From NCBI GenBank assembly GCA_934646865.1, contig CAKUEU010000007.1, positions 1 to 48,095 of the forward strand: DNA of 48,095 nt, in the 5' to 3' direction. Source of the DNA: an uncultured Collinsella sp. (lineage in GTDB: Bacteria > Actinomycetota > Coriobacteriia > Coriobacteriales > Coriobacteriaceae). Position numbers and translations under genes: made by a program. The notes beneath the pieces are model-generated. The model made no database searches and was not told where the DNA came from. It saw only the letters and a program-made list of their open reading frames with translations. Shown piece by piece: positions 26,277 through 36,096 of the stretch (position 1 is its first letter; every line of letters begins with the position of its first letter).

Positions 26277-27164
26277 GTGGTTGATGGGGAGAATCGTTCT
26301 GAGCTGCTTTCTGTGGATTGGAATGAGGAGTGGATGCGTCTGCAGGCTGCTCGGCATCGGGCTGATGATTCTTTTGAGTGGGATAAAAGGGCTCGGCATT
26401 TTCGGCCGCTGGAGACTGCTCCGTATGCCCGGGATTTTATGGAGCTGTTGGCGCTCCAGCCTGGTGAGTCGGTGCTTGATATGGGGTGTGGGGCTGGGTC
26501 GATTGCTATTCCGCTTGCGCAGGCCGGGCATCCTGTGATTGCTGCTGATTTCTCTCCTGCTATGCTTGGCACGCTTGATGCTGGCATTGAGTATTACGGG
26601 CTCGAAGGCCGCATTACGTCGCTTGAGCTTGCCTGGGATGATGATTGGGACTTGGTTGGACCGGTCGCGAAAGCGGTAGATGTTGCCTTTGCCAGTCGCT
26701 CCGTCACCACGACCAACCTAAAAGGTGCGCTTACCAAGCTTGACCGTACGGCTCGTCGGCATTGTGCTGTTACTATGGTCGCCAACTCCAGTCCGCGCTA
26801 CGATCTGCATCTGATGAACGCCATCGGCGCCTCGGTTACCTGCAGTAATGGCTTTGTCTATGCCTTTAATATCCTCATTCAGATGGGTGCCCTGCCGCAG
26901 GTCACGTACTTTGAATCGCCTCGTCGCGACACCTTCGATAGCCTCGAGACGGGTGTGGCGGACTTCTCCCGCATGCTCGAGCACGGTAACGAGGATAAGG
27001 TCGACCGTCTACGCGATTACATTGCCCAGCATATGATTGAGAACCCCCATGCTGGCGAGCCGGGCTCAAAAGGCGTGCCGCAGGGACGCTTTATGCTCGA
27101 TCATGTCCGCAAGGTTCGCTGGGCGTTTATTGCCTGGGAGCCGGTCTCCGCGAGTCGTCCGTAG
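26277..27164 (+). CDS. SAM-dependent class I methyltransferase
   Basis: A 295-residue protein with motif I VLDMGCGAGSIAIPLA (about 66-81) and motif II VIAADFSPAML. An N-terminal helical lead (ELLSVDWNEEWMRLQAAR) resembles proteins annotated as methyltransferases of unknown substrate near metal or corrinoid genes. I choose the GTG at 26277, preceded by TAGGAGG with 7-nt spacing; an upstream in-frame ATG would add a hydrophobic stretch with no RBS. The first third uses T-ending codons more than the rest. Confidence 0.8.
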   Translation: MVDGENRSELLSVDWNEEWMRLQAARHRADDSFEWDKRARHFRPLETAPYARDFMELLALQPGESVLDMGCGAGSIAIPLAQAGHPVIAADFSPAMLGTLDAGIEYYGLEGRITSLELAWDDDWDLVGPVAKAVDVAFASRSVTTTNLKGALTKLDRTARRHCAVTMVANSSPRYDLHLMNAIGASVTCSNGFVYAFNILIQMGALPQVTYFESPRRDTFDSLETGVADFSRMLEHGNEDKVDRLRDYIAQHMIENPHAGEPGSKGVPQGRFMLDHVRKVRWAFIAWEPVSASRP

Positions 27165-27334
27165 CCCATCTATAAACCGTCTGCAGCCCGCACCGGTCAC
27201 TCACTCGGCATCCGCATTCTTTTTGAACTGGGCGAACGCGCCCCACACCGCGCCGTTCCTGCGCTATCGTGGGACAGCTCACGTAGATTAAGGCCCCGTC
27301 GCGGGGCGCCCCATAACATAGAAAGCGAGAACCC

Positions 27335-27634
27335 ATGGCACTGACAGGAGCACAGGTCAAGCAGCTTCGCAGCATGGCCCATCACCTCAACCCCGCCATC
27401 ATCATCGGCAAGTCCGACGTCAACGAGGGCACCGTCGAGCAGACGGTCGCCTACCTGGAGAAGCACGAGCTCGTTAAGTGCTCCGTGCTCGATGGCTCCA
27501 GCCTTTCTGCCCGCGAGGCCGCCGAGGAGCTCGCCGAGCGCTCCCACGCCGAGGTCGTCCAGGTTATCGGCCGCAAGTTCTCGCTGTATCGCGAGTCCTC
27601 GCGCAAGGATATCGAGAAGATCAAGCTCGTCTAA
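27335..27634 (+). CDS. yhbY: YhbY-type RNA-binding protein (CRM domain)
   Basis: A 99-residue single CRM domain, from LTGAQVKQLRSMAHHLNPAIIIGKSDVNEG to EVVQVIGRKFSLYRES. The GxxG-like loop and basic surface are typical of proteins that associate with pre-50S ribosomes. The start at 27335 matches the family; the RBS is weak. It is followed by a strong terminator. Confidence 0.93.
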   Translation: MALTGAQVKQLRSMAHHLNPAIIIGKSDVNEGTVEQTVAYLEKHELVKCSVLDGSSLSAREAAEELAERSHAEVVQVIGRKFSLYRESSRKDIEKIKLV

Positions 27635-27672
27635 GAGTCAACGATTCGGTGAGCCAGCACATAGCAAGCCTG

Positions 27673-27705
27673 CGGGCGTCCGAGCAATTCGGACGCCCGT
27701 TTTTT
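27673..27705 (+). terminator. Terminator of yhbY
   Basis: A perfect 11-bp stem CGGGCGTCCGA / TCGGACGCCCG followed by six T. The T-run touches the stop codon of the convergent regulator gene (27704). Confidence 0.95.
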
Positions 27706-30703
27706 ATCGCTCGACCAGCATGCGGTTAAGCCTGCCCTCCACCAAGCGCTCGTATAGACGCCGCGTCTCGGGCTCGGGCACGCCATTGACCTGCTCCCTC
27801 AGATGGTGCATATGCCCACTGTATAGCTCGACGATATCGCGCCGCCGCCCCGCCGCGCCGTAGACGCGCATAGCGCAACGCACCATGTCCTCGCGCGCCG
27901 TCTCTTGGCGCAGCCCCGACTCCACTAGCCATACCGCCGACTGCAGGTCGTTTTCTTCTAGGGCGGCATTCGCTCCCCGAATCATGCAGTCGATATACTT
28001 CGATTCCATAATGCGCCGCATACGCAAAAAGTAGGTGGGATTGCAGCCATTGGGAACATACAGCGGACCGGCATAGAGTTGCTCGATCTTAAGGCACAGC
28101 TCGACCAGATGGGGTCCGCGCGCACCCGTGCGATTTCCCAACACCTCACGACTAATCTGATCGAATAGCCTCACATCGGTCTTGACGTAATCGCCGTTGA
28201 GCCCAATGCATTCATTTTGGATGAGCACACACGACTTACCGTCCGGCGTCGGCCCCAAGGCCGAACGCAGGCGCGATATCGTCGAGTACAGGTTGTTGCG
28301 GGCGCTATTGAACTCGGCATGGGGCCATAGCTCCATGGCCAGCGTCTCGCGATCGACCAGCGCATCCATGCCCAGCGCAAGCCGCTCGGCAAGCGTTGCC
28401 GCTTTCTTGCGGCGCCACATCTTGTCCGTGATGGGAAACCCGTCGCGCTCGGCGCGAAACGCCCCAAACATGCGAATCTCGATATGGTCGATAGTATCGA
28501 CGGCTTCGACCTCGCCGGCCTGAAACAGGCGCTCGCCCTCCCCTTCCAGATCGTCACGCAGTGAATAACGCGATAGCTCGCGCACGGGGAGTTTCTTACG
28601 AATTCTGGCCGCCGGCTCGCCCAAACAATGCATGGCAAGACGCGCAAAGAGCCGATACGATGGGTCCAAAATCCCCGCACGGTTCATGGACATCCAGGCC
28701 GCAAGATCGCTGTCTCGCCCCGCACAGGCCAAGTGGAGCGACACCATCCAAGCCTCCGCGCCACCAACCTGCGTCTGGCTTATATCGAGCAGCTCCGCCT
28801 CCTCGCGCACCGAAACCATCGAGGTATTGCGCAGATACGCCGCACGCTCCAGCAGTAACGCGTTGTCGCGCATGTACGCAATTGGCTCCTCAGCCAGTTT
28901 GAGTACCTGGACTGCGCGAAACTTCGCATTGACCGGCCGACCTTCTGCCAGCGATTGCCAGCCTTCTAGCAGCAGGCCAAACAGCTGAATCTGGTTGTCG
29001 CGCATGCGTACGGCAAATCGATCGAGCTCGTTGAACGCCGCATCGTCGGTTACCGGCAAGCCGGAAAGGAGCCGGCGTGCCGCCAGCACCATGCGCACCC
29101 AGATAGCCGGCGCCTTAAGTCCGCGTACATCGAGCGCGTCCCGCAATTGTGCCATCTCGTCGTCGCGCTCGTCGATCCCCGCAAACGACCCATCGAAGAG
29201 CTCCACCAGCATGCTATCGGCCCGTATAAAAGTCCCCGCGATATCGAGCTCGCAGTCATATGCTTTGCGCGTTTTGAGCTGTTGCAGAGCGCCGCCGTCA
29301 TCTCCCCGCTCAGCCAACCAGTGCTTGACCCCGATATGTGCAAAGAGCATGTCGAGCGCCGTGTGTTCCGTCTCGATTTCCGACACAGCAAGGTTCATGG
29401 GAAGCCCAAGCCCGTTGTCCCCATAGCAAACTGCCGTAAGCGCCTGGGCGACCTTCCACGAAACGGGATCTATTTCGCAGGCTGCCTGATCGCCCGCATG
29501 CTCGATAAGCGATGCCATACAGCGGGCGAGCTTTGTGTTGGACACGCTGACCGCCGCCAAATAGACGCCGAGTGCCTCGGCGGGCGTTGGCTCTGGGGCG
29601 GGACCGTCGGCATCGGTCGTGCCCAACGCCGCCCGGCAGACATCGGCACCGTGCCCCGTCAGAGCAAGATCGACCCCATACTGCCCGGCAAGTTCAAGGA
29701 CCACGCTACGGTCCAGAAAGGCGTCGGCCAGGTCCATCGCCGCATCACATCGGCCTGCCTTGAGCAAAATTCGAGCCGCCCGCGGGACAAGCTCGGGACG
29801 GATCTCGGCCACCAACTTTCGCAGGCGAAGCCGCCCGTTATCCTCGGCGCCCAGGCACGTAAAGCTCCGGTCGGCGGGATCCAAGCCAAAGATCGGGTAA
29901 TCGCGTACAAGGTAGGACTGGTCGATCATCGACAGCCTCACCCCGCAAGCCTCGAGTTCTGCGATATTGCCCTCGCCCATCAAAATCATGAGACATGCCA
30001 CGCAAAACAGCGCATTATTGTCGAGCGAAGCAAGATCGACGAGCGCCGCACCATAAACGTTGACAATCTCGTTTTCGAGCAGACCAGCAACATCGCCTTG
30101 GCCATACAGACCCGTCTGCAATGCCGAAACGAGCCCGGGCACGCCCTGCGTGAGCTGATAAAAGTCGAGCGATGTGCTGATCGAAAACGCCGATGCCCAC
30201 GCCGAATACTCATAGGCATGCACCTTGAGCATCTGCGCATTGATCTTAACCGAATCGCCCAGCCCATGAATCAGCTGACGATTTGAAGGACGGCAGGAGA
30301 TAAAGACCCCTACCCCCATGGCGCGCAGGCCGCGAATCCTGTCGATGAGGTCTTCGGTATCGTGCTGATCGAGGTTTGGCACATTATCAATCGCGATAAG
30401 GGAGTGCGGTTTGTCTTTGAGTTCTTCGGTAACCACCTCGAGCTGCATAAACACCTCGCGCCCAATGGCGCGATCGGCCTCGATAATCCGCACGGGGCCT
30501 CGCGTCGGGTCGCATTTAACCTCATGGGCGTACTGCAGCAGCACCGAGGTCTTCCCAAACCCGTCGGGCGCATAAAGAACCACGATGCCGGCCTTTCGGC
30601 CCTTGGCGATAAGCTCATTCATCAAGCGTTCGCGTCGAACCATATAGCCTCCGCCCAGCGGCATCAGCTCGAGGTCGTCTATACTTTCCAAATCGTTTAC
30701 CAT
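27704..30703 (-). CDS. Large ATPase/BTAD transcriptional regulator
   Basis: A 999-residue regulator combining an STAND-like ATPase with a C-terminal DNA-binding head. The P-loop is APDGFGKTS (45-53), followed by LIAIDNVPNL as a Walker B-like strand and ISCRPSNRQL as a sensor. A long helical repeat region follows (about 250-730). Near residue 743 begins an OmpR-type winged helix (IRMFGAFRAERDGFPITD, RRKKAATLAERLAL) and then a BTAD domain. This order is the reverse of most LAL regulators, whose DNA-binding domain is LuxR-type. The start at 30703 has GAGGAG upstream. Targets are unknown; it stands alone. Confidence 0.8.
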   Translation of the reverse strand: MVNDLESIDDLELMPLGGGYMVRRERLMNELIAKGRKAGIVVLYAPDGFGKTSVLLQYAHEVKCDPTRGPVRIIEADRAIGREVFMQLEVVTEELKDKPHSLIAIDNVPNLDQHDTEDLIDRIRGLRAMGVGVFISCRPSNRQLIHGLGDSVKINAQMLKVHAYEYSAWASAFSISTSLDFYQLTQGVPGLVSALQTGLYGQGDVAGLLENEIVNVYGAALVDLASLDNNALFCVACLMILMGEGNIAELEACGVRLSMIDQSYLVRDYPIFGLDPADRSFTCLGAEDNGRLRLRKLVAEIRPELVPRAARILLKAGRCDAAMDLADAFLDRSVVLELAGQYGVDLALTGHGADVCRAALGTTDADGPAPEPTPAEALGVYLAAVSVSNTKLARCMASLIEHAGDQAACEIDPVSWKVAQALTAVCYGDNGLGLPMNLAVSEIETEHTALDMLFAHIGVKHWLAERGDDGGALQQLKTRKAYDCELDIAGTFIRADSMLVELFDGSFAGIDERDDEMAQLRDALDVRGLKAPAIWVRMVLAARRLLSGLPVTDDAAFNELDRFAVRMRDNQIQLFGLLLEGWQSLAEGRPVNAKFRAVQVLKLAEEPIAYMRDNALLLERAAYLRNTSMVSVREEAELLDISQTQVGGAEAWMVSLHLACAGRDSDLAAWMSMNRAGILDPSYRLFARLAMHCLGEPAARIRKKLPVRELSRYSLRDDLEGEGERLFQAGEVEAVDTIDHIEIRMFGAFRAERDGFPITDKMWRRKKAATLAERLALGMDALVDRETLAMELWPHAEFNSARNNLYSTISRLRSALGPTPDGKSCVLIQNECIGLNGDYVKTDVRLFDQISREVLGNRTGARGPHLVELCLKIEQLYAGPLYVPNGCNPTYFLRMRRIMESKYIDCMIRGANAALEENDLQSAVWLVESGLRQETAREDMVRCAMRVYGAAGRRRDIVELYSGHMHHLREQVNGVPEPETRRLYERLVEGRLNRMLVER

Positions 30704-31094
30704 GCCCGCTCCTCTACTCGACCGTATGGACACCGTAACCGCAAGACCATACAAGCCGCACCATGAATAGAGCGGCTTTGTGTTTTAAGTTGTCCTTCGG
30801 TACGCAAGCGGCAAGTTTTAGTACAGCGAGGGCCGATTGTTATTAATTCCCCGACTAATCGGTCTTTGAGCAGGTAAATGTGCTTGTCGGCTTGTCCCAT
30901 CCCAGTGGCAGTGTAACGCATGCGAACATGGTTCAGCCATGTCATTCAACTCGCCTAGCACCCGCTACCGTCTGCGACCTTTTAGTGGCATTTTTGCATA
31001 GAATCTGGTATGGAATGAATCAAACTGTTAAGCATCCGGCATTCGTCAAGCTTGCGGCAAGATTTTGGTCAAGTGGACAGAAAGGGATAGCAAA
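30704..31094. other. Intergenic region, no gene seen
   Basis: About 390 bp between the regulator promoter and the nagB terminator. Only a weak inverted repeat (GGCCGATT / AATCGG, about 30831-30862) is visible; no ORF, tRNA or clear structured RNA. Confidence 0.4.
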
Positions 31095-31119
31095 AAGGCC
31101 CCCGCAAAGCGGAGGCCTT
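31095..31119 (-). terminator. Terminator of nagB
   Basis: Stem AAGGCCTCCGC / GCGGGGGCCTT (one wobble) with a 3-nt loop, followed by T-rich sequence on the minus strand. Confidence 0.8.
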
Positions 31120-31151
31120 AGGCAAGGCTATGTCGAGGTGCAGGATTCGCG

Positions 31152-31880
31152 CTACTCGCAGAGCGAAAGGGCGGCCTCGTCAGCGACCACGACGCAGTTG
31201 GTGTGCAGCTGCAGGATCGAAGCCGGGCACTCGGGCGTAACCGGGCCATAGCACATGTCATGCACGGCCTGAGCCTTGGCCTCGCCGTTGGCGACGACCA
31301 GGATCATGCGAGCATACATGATGGTCTGGGTGCCCATGGTGTAGGCCTGACGGGGCACGTCGTCGATGCTGTCGAACAGACGGCTGTTGGCCTGAATGGT
31401 ACTCTCGGTAAGGTCGACGCAGTGCGTGCCCTTGGAGAAGTGGTCGTCGGGCTCGTTGAAGCCGATGTGACCGTTGTTGCCAATGCCGAGCAACTGCAGA
31501 TCGGGGTAGCCGGCGGCAGCGACGATCTTGTCGTACTCGGAGCAGGCAGCGGCGGCGTCGGGGTTGGAACCGTCGGGCACATGCGTGTTGTTCAGGTCGA
31601 TGTTGATGTGATCGAAGAAGTTCTCACGCATAAAGTAGTGATAGCTCTGGGGATCGTCGTGCGAAAGGCCGCGATACTCGTCCAGGTTGTAGGTGCTGAC
31701 ATCGGCAAAGTCGACGTCGCCCTTCTCGTACCAAGCAGCGAGCTGCTTGTAGGCACCGATCGGGGTGGAGCCGGTGGCAAGGCCCAGCACACAGTCGGGC
31801 TTGAGGATAACCTGTGCCGAGATAATATTGGCGGCCTTGCGGCTCATATCCTCGTAGTCTTTAGCTTTAATGATCTTCAT
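31152..31880 (-). CDS. nagB: Glucosamine-6-phosphate deaminase
   Basis: A 242-residue enzyme converting glucosamine-6-P to fructose-6-P and ammonia. Signatures: LATGSTPIGAYKQL (phosphate loop), YNLDEYRGL with the catalytic Asp, and GIGNNGHIGFNEP with the catalytic His and Glu. The short length fits Gram-positive, non-allosteric NagB. The start at 31880 (MKIIKA) is the family start and follows AAGGAC. Its position near glmM and a IIA-Glc protein suggests shared amino-sugar metabolism. Confidence 0.95.
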   Translation of the reverse strand: MKIIKAKDYEDMSRKAANIISAQVILKPDCVLGLATGSTPIGAYKQLAAWYEKGDVDFADVSTYNLDEYRGLSHDDPQSYHYFMRENFFDHINIDLNNTHVPDGSNPDAAAACSEYDKIVAAAGYPDLQLLGIGNNGHIGFNEPDDHFSKGTHCVDLTESTIQANSRLFDSIDDVPRQAYTMGTQTIMYARMILVVANGEAKAQAVHDMCYGPVTPECPASILQLHTNCVVVADEAALSLCE

Positions 31881-32080
31881 TACGCGTCCTTTCTCGTACA
31901 AGAGAGGCAAGGCTCCCCTTACAAGCACTTGCCCGCGGCCCGCGTCGGCCGCAACCAACGTGTGCGGCCACCAGGGCGAGGTCGCGTAATGTATGTGTCT
32001 CGTGTCTACCCGCGTCGAGGCCCCTGCCCGTCCACGGTGACCCAAAGCTGTTTAGCTTCGGACAAATCCCATCTTGCCAC

Positions 32081-32110
32081 GGAGGGCGCCCTCTTTCAAG
32101 GGCGCCCTCC
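32081..32110. terminator. Perfect palindrome between IIA gene and nagB
   Basis: A 12-bp stem GGAGGGCGCCCT / AGGGCGCCCTCC. There is no T-run on either side. It could be a weak terminator of the IIA gene or a regulatory structure. Confidence 0.5.
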
Positions 32111-32152
32111 ATAAACGTGTTTGAATTGTAGGCTAAAGGCAAAGCGGAGCGA

Positions 32153-32650
32153 CTAGCGCTCGCGAGCGACGATGAGCTGGTCCATCTCCTCGACATGCTC
32201 GCCAACGGAGCCCTTGATGCTCGAGAACTCAACAGAGTTGCACACCAAGATGGGGACCGTCACATCGTAGCCCTCGGCAGCAATTGCCTCGCGATCGAAC
32301 TCAATGAGTACATCGCCCTTGTGGACGATGTCACCCACTTGCGCATGAACGGTAAAGTGCTTGCCCTCGAGCTGAACAGTGTCCAAACCAACGTGGATGA
32401 GCACGTCCAAGCCATCGACCGTGTTAAGCGCAACGGCGTGCCCCGTGGGAAAAATGGCCTCGACCTTGGCGTCTGCCGGCGCAATCACACGCGTGCCAGT
32501 AGGCTGAATCGCCACGCCCTGGCCCAAAAGGCCGGTGGCAAATGTCTGATCATTGACCTCGGACAACGGAATGACGTCGCCCGAGATGGGAGCATCCAGC
32601 GTAAGGACTCGACCACGCATACCAAAAGACCTTAGGACTTTAGTGAACAT
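32153..32650 (-). CDS. crr: PTS glucose-type IIA protein
   Basis: A 165-residue single-domain IIA-Glc protein that accepts phosphate from HPr and passes it to IIB or acts as a regulator. It carries the phospho-His in LDVLIHVGLDT and the second active-site His in PTGHAVAL, inside a beta-sandwich (APADAKVEAIFP, GKHFTVHAQVGD). The start at 32650 follows GGGGGAG. The N-terminal MFTKVLRSFGM could form an amphipathic helix. No IIBC partner lies in this window. Confidence 0.9.
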   Translation of the reverse strand: MFTKVLRSFGMRGRVLTLDAPISGDVIPLSEVNDQTFATGLLGQGVAIQPTGTRVIAPADAKVEAIFPTGHAVALNTVDGLDVLIHVGLDTVQLEGKHFTVHAQVGDIVHKGDVLIEFDREAIAAEGYDVTVPILVCNSVEFSSIKGSVGEHVEEMDQLIVARER

Positions 32651-32721
32651 GCTCCCCCTCGGACATACCAATCAATCAAAATAGTTTTAACAGTTTACCA
32701 CTTGGCACCCGTTTTTGACCA

Positions 32722-34059
32722 TTAGGGAAGTTCACGCTTGACAACCTCGACGATGTCGTCAACAACGCGCTGGGTCAGCTCGTGCGTCTCGGCCTCGGCC
32801 ATCACGCGGACCAGCGGCTCGGTACCGCTCGGGCGCACCAGAATGCGGCCGCGGCCGTCAAGCTCCTTCTCGGCAGCAGCGACGGCGTCCCAGATGGGCT
32901 GGCACTCGTCCAGACCGGCCTTGTTGTCGGAATGCACGTTGACGAGCACCTGCGGGTACTTCTTCATGATGCCGGCAAGGTCGGTAAGCGTGCGGCCAGT
33001 GCGCTTGAGCACGGCCAGCAGCTGCAGAGCCGTCACCAGGCCGTCACCGGTGGTGTTGTGCTCCAGGAAGATGATGTGGCCGGACTGTTCGCCGCCGATG
33101 ACGGCGCCGTCCGCGAGCATGCGCTCCAGAACGTAGCGATCGCCCACGGCGGTCTGAACCATCTCGAAGCCCTGCTCCTTCATAGCGATGGAGAAGCCCA
33201 GGTTGCACATGACGGTCGAGACGATCTCGGAGTTGGCGAGTTTGCCGCGAGCGGCGAGGTCAGAACCGCAGATAGCCAGGATGTAGTCGCCATCGATCTC
33301 ATTGCCCTCACTGTCCACGAACAGCACGCGATCGGCGTCGCCGTCGTGAGCCAGGCCGATGTCGGCATGTGTGCGCAGCACGAGCTCGCGCAGGGGCTCA
33401 AGATGGGTGGAGCCGCAATCGACGTTGATGTCGGTGCCACAGTAATCGGTGTTGATGGCATGGACCGTGGCGCCCAGGCGCTGCAGCGCGGCAGGCGTGG
33501 TCTGGCAAGAAGCACCGTGACCGCAGTCGACGGCAACGACCAGACCATCGAGCCTCAGGCCATCAAGCGTATCGATAGCGTGGTCGACATATGCCTTGCG
33601 GGCATCCTTCATCTTGATGATGTGACCCACACCGGCGCCGGTCGGCAGCGTGTCGGCAGCCATGGCCTCCTCGGACATGACCCAAGCGCTGATCTCTTCC
33701 TCAACCGCATCGGGAAGCTTCATGCCCTTGCGGCTAAAGAACTTGATGCCGTTGAACTCCGGCGGATTATGCGAAGCGGAAATGACGATGCCGCCGTCGA
33801 GCTCGTTCTGAACGGTGAGCAGCGCCACAGCCGGCGTAGGGATAACGCCGCAGCAGTGCGGGCGGCCACCCTCGGCCATAATGCCGGCGGTCAGGGCACT
33901 CTCGAGCATGGTGCCCGAAAGACGCGTGTCACGGCCGACGCAGATATCCGGACCAAGGAACTTGGTCGCCGCGCGGCCCAGGCGAAACGCCAGGTCGCAC
34001 GAGAGGTCGGCATTGGCGACGCCGCGGACGCCATCGGTACCGAAGATGTTCTGGGGCAT
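32722..34059 (-). CDS. glmM: Phosphoglucosamine mutase
   Basis: A 445-residue enzyme converting glucosamine-6-P to glucosamine-1-P for UDP-GlcNAc. It has the N-terminal FGTDGVRG, the phosphoserine loop GIVISASHNPPEFNGIK, the metal loop DGDADR and the phosphate loop RPSGTEPLVRV. The start at 34059 has GGAAGGAG upstream. It follows rplM-rpsI, a common actinobacterial order, separated by a terminator. Confidence 0.97.
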   Translation of the reverse strand: MPQNIFGTDGVRGVANADLSCDLAFRLGRAATKFLGPDICVGRDTRLSGTMLESALTAGIMAEGGRPHCCGVIPTPAVALLTVQNELDGGIVISASHNPPEFNGIKFFSRKGMKLPDAVEEEISAWVMSEEAMAADTLPTGAGVGHIIKMKDARKAYVDHAIDTLDGLRLDGLVVAVDCGHGASCQTTPAALQRLGATVHAINTDYCGTDINVDCGSTHLEPLRELVLRTHADIGLAHDGDADRVLFVDSEGNEIDGDYILAICGSDLAARGKLANSEIVSTVMCNLGFSIAMKEQGFEMVQTAVGDRYVLERMLADGAVIGGEQSGHIIFLEHNTTGDGLVTALQLLAVLKRTGRTLTDLAGIMKKYPQVLVNVHSDNKAGLDECQPIWDAVAAAEKELDGRGRILVRPSGTEPLVRVMAEAETHELTQRVVDDIVEVVKRELP

Positions 34060-34116
34060 AGGATCGCTCCTTCCCAAGTAGGCGATATGCAAGCGCCCAC
34101 CCTAGTCGAAAAAGAA

Positions 34117-34152
34117 AAGCGGGACCCGCCGAGGAATCGGCAGGCCCCGCTT
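34117..34152 (-). terminator. Terminator of rplM-rpsI
   Basis: A long GC-rich stem (AAGCGGGGCC ... GGTCCCGCTT on the minus strand, inner GCCG/CGGC) followed by TTCTTTTT. Confidence 0.85.
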
Positions 34153-34182
34153 GTACATTGTATCTCGTAAGGAGATAAAACC

Positions 34183-34578
34183 TTAGCGCTTGGAGAACTG
34201 GGGAGCGCGGCGGGCCTTCTTGAGACCGTACTTCTTGCGCTCGACCACGCGAGCATCGCGCGTAAGGAAACCGGCCTTCTTGAGGTCAGCACGGTAGTCG
34301 CCAGCGTTCAGAAGAGCGCGAGCGATGCCCAGGCGCAGAGCGCCGGACTGACCGGAGATGCCGCCGCCATCGCACAGAGCGATAACGTCGAACTGACCGG
34401 CGGTGTCGGTCACCTTGAAGGGAGCAAGGGCGTTCTCAACGAGCTGATGACGGCCGAAATACTGCTCGGCGTCACGCTTGTTGACAGTCACCTTGCCGGT
34501 GCCGGGGACGAGACGGACGCGGGCGACGGCGTTCTTACGACGGCCGGTACCCTGGTAGACAACGGTGTTCTCAGCCAT
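34183..34578 (-). CDS. rpsI: 30S ribosomal protein S9
   Basis: A 131-residue protein with [19 protein letters not shown] at the N-terminus, the [19 protein letters not shown] segment and the strictly conserved tail ending FSKR, which reaches the P-site tRNA. It begins 2 nt after the rplM stop; the RBS GGAGG lies inside the end of rplM. Confidence 0.98.
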   Translation of the reverse strand: MAENTVVYQGTGRRKNAVARVRLVPGTGKVTVNKRDAEQYFGRHQLVENALAPFKVTDTAGQFDVIALCDGGGISGQSGALRLGIARALLNAGDYRADLKKAGFLTRDARVVERKKYGLKKARRAPQFSKR

Positions 34579-34580
34579 CT

Positions 34581-35024
34581 TTAAGCCTCCAGCTCAATCT
34601 TCGTGGGGTTCTGGGCAGCGTGCGGATGCTCGGCACCAGCGTAGACCTTAAGCTTGGTCATCTGGGCACGGCCGAGGGTGGTCTTGGGCAGCATGCCGCG
34701 AACGGCGCGCTCGATGACCTTCTCCGGGTGCTTCTCCATAGCCTGGCGGAAGCTCTCAGCCTTGAGGCCGCCGTTGTAGCCGCTGTGGCGATAATAGGTC
34801 TTCGTGTCGGCCTTGTTACCGGTAAGCTGGACCTTATCGGCGTTGATGACGACAACGAAGTCGCCGCAGTCGCTGTTGGGCGTGAACTGGGGCTTGTTCT
34901 TACCGCGCAGGATCATTGCGATCTGGGTGGCAAGACGGCCCAAGACAGCACCATCGGCGTCGACGAGAACCCAGTTGCGCTGGACCTCGCCCTGCTTGGC
35001 GTAGTGAGTCGATTTCGAAATCAC
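34581..35024 (-). CDS. rplM: 50S ribosomal protein L13
   Basis: A 147-residue protein with [37 protein letters not shown] and [13 protein letters not shown], all standard for L13. First gene of the rplM-rpsI operon. A short leader hairpin (35053-35084) precedes it. Confidence 0.98.
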   Translation of the reverse strand: MISKSTHYAKQGEVQRNWVLVDADGAVLGRLATQIAMILRGKNKPQFTPNSDCGDFVVVINADKVQLTGNKADTKTYYRHSGYNGGLKAESFRQAMEKHPEKVIERAVRGMLPKTTLGRAQMTKLKVYAGAEHPHAAQNPTKIELEA

Positions 35025-35052
35025 TTAGACTCCTCCATGTACAGTACGTGTT

Positions 35053-35084
35053 GTTACAGAGATTCACGGGGCTCTGCAAGTAAC
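35053..35084 (-). promoter_or_regulatory. Leader hairpin upstream of rplM
   Basis: GTTAC with GTAAC and CAGAG with CTCTG form two stacked short helices about 30-60 nt upstream of rplM. This could be an autoregulatory L13 leader, but I could not match it to a described motif. Confidence 0.35.
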
Positions 35085-35217
35085 CCGTCCATATTACCCC
35101 GCTCGTCGTACGAGTCAACAGGTATTTTGGCTCCGACCAGAGTTTCTGCACATGTCATCCACGAGCCGTGATTTTCCAGCTCTTTAGCTGTTGTCATTTT
35201 TTGAAAGTTCGCCGTCG

Positions 35218-36096
35218 CTAGCGCTCAACGAACTCTTGGATTTCCGCGAGCAGGCGCTTTGCCTCCTGGCGGCCCTGGATATACAGGTCGAGAAGCTTTG
35301 CCGGATCGTGCTCGACATGGCCGACCTCGACCGGCTTTTGCGGAGCGACGACCAGCGCACGGCCCTCGCGCTCATACTTCCACAGGTGCATGCGCTGGAG
35401 GTTATAGCGGTCGTGGCGCGTCTCGATGGCCTCGAGCAGGTAGGGGTAGTCAGCATAACGCGCACGCGCGGCCGGCATAAACTCGTAGGGCTTCTTTTCG
35501 TACGAACGGTCTTGGGTAACGATGACGACCGCGCGGTCGAAGCCCGCCTCCTCGAGCACGTGCTCGATAGGAACCGAATCGGCCACGCCGCCGTCGACGT
35601 ACTTGTGGCCGTCAATCTCGACCGGCGGGGTCACCAGCGGTAACGAAGTCGAAGCGCGCACGGCGTCGAGATCGAGCACGGCGTTTACGACCGGCAGGTA
35701 CGCAGCGGTTCCAAAGAGCATGTCCGTCGCGACGGCATACATCTCGATGGGGCTGGCGTCGAACGTCTCGTTGTCAAAGGGATCCAGGCGGTCCTGGACG
35801 TCGTTAAAGATAAAGTCGTAGCCCACGATGGAGCCCGTGGACGCAAACGACGCGGCGCCCATGTAGCGATTGTCGTTGCAAAAGGCCAAATTGACTCGGT
35901 TGGTACGTCCGATCTGGTGCGACTTGTAGTTGACGCCGTTGAGGGCGCCGGCCGATACGCCGTACACCGCCGGGATCTCGACACCGGCCTCCATAAGGAC
36001 ATCGAGCACGCCCGCGGTAAACTGCCCGCGAAAGCTGCCGCCCTCCAAGACGAGCGCGACCTTACCGGCGTTCTTTGCCTTATCTTCTGCAGTCAT
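35218..36096 (-). CDS. Patatin-like phospholipase
   Basis: A 292-residue serine lipase of the bacterial patatin group (YjjU-like). The oxyanion loop is LEGGSFRG (17-24), the nucleophile Ser48 lies in GVSAG, and the dyad Asp168 lies in DGG. There is no signal peptide, so it is cytoplasmic. The C-terminal part (PYEFMPAARARYADYP, HLWKYEREGRALVV) matches the YjjU subgroup. A strong AGGAGG RBS lies 5 nt before the start. Substrate unknown. Confidence 0.92.
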   Translation of the reverse strand: MTAEDKAKNAGKVALVLEGGSFRGQFTAGVLDVLMEAGVEIPAVYGVSAGALNGVNYKSHQIGRTNRVNLAFCNDNRYMGAASFASTGSIVGYDFIFNDVQDRLDPFDNETFDASPIEMYAVATDMLFGTAAYLPVVNAVLDLDAVRASTSLPLVTPPVEIDGHKYVDGGVADSVPIEHVLEEAGFDRAVVIVTQDRSYEKKPYEFMPAARARYADYPYLLEAIETRHDRYNLQRMHLWKYEREGRALVVAPQKPVEVGHVEHDPAKLLDLYIQGRQEAKRLLAEIQEFVER

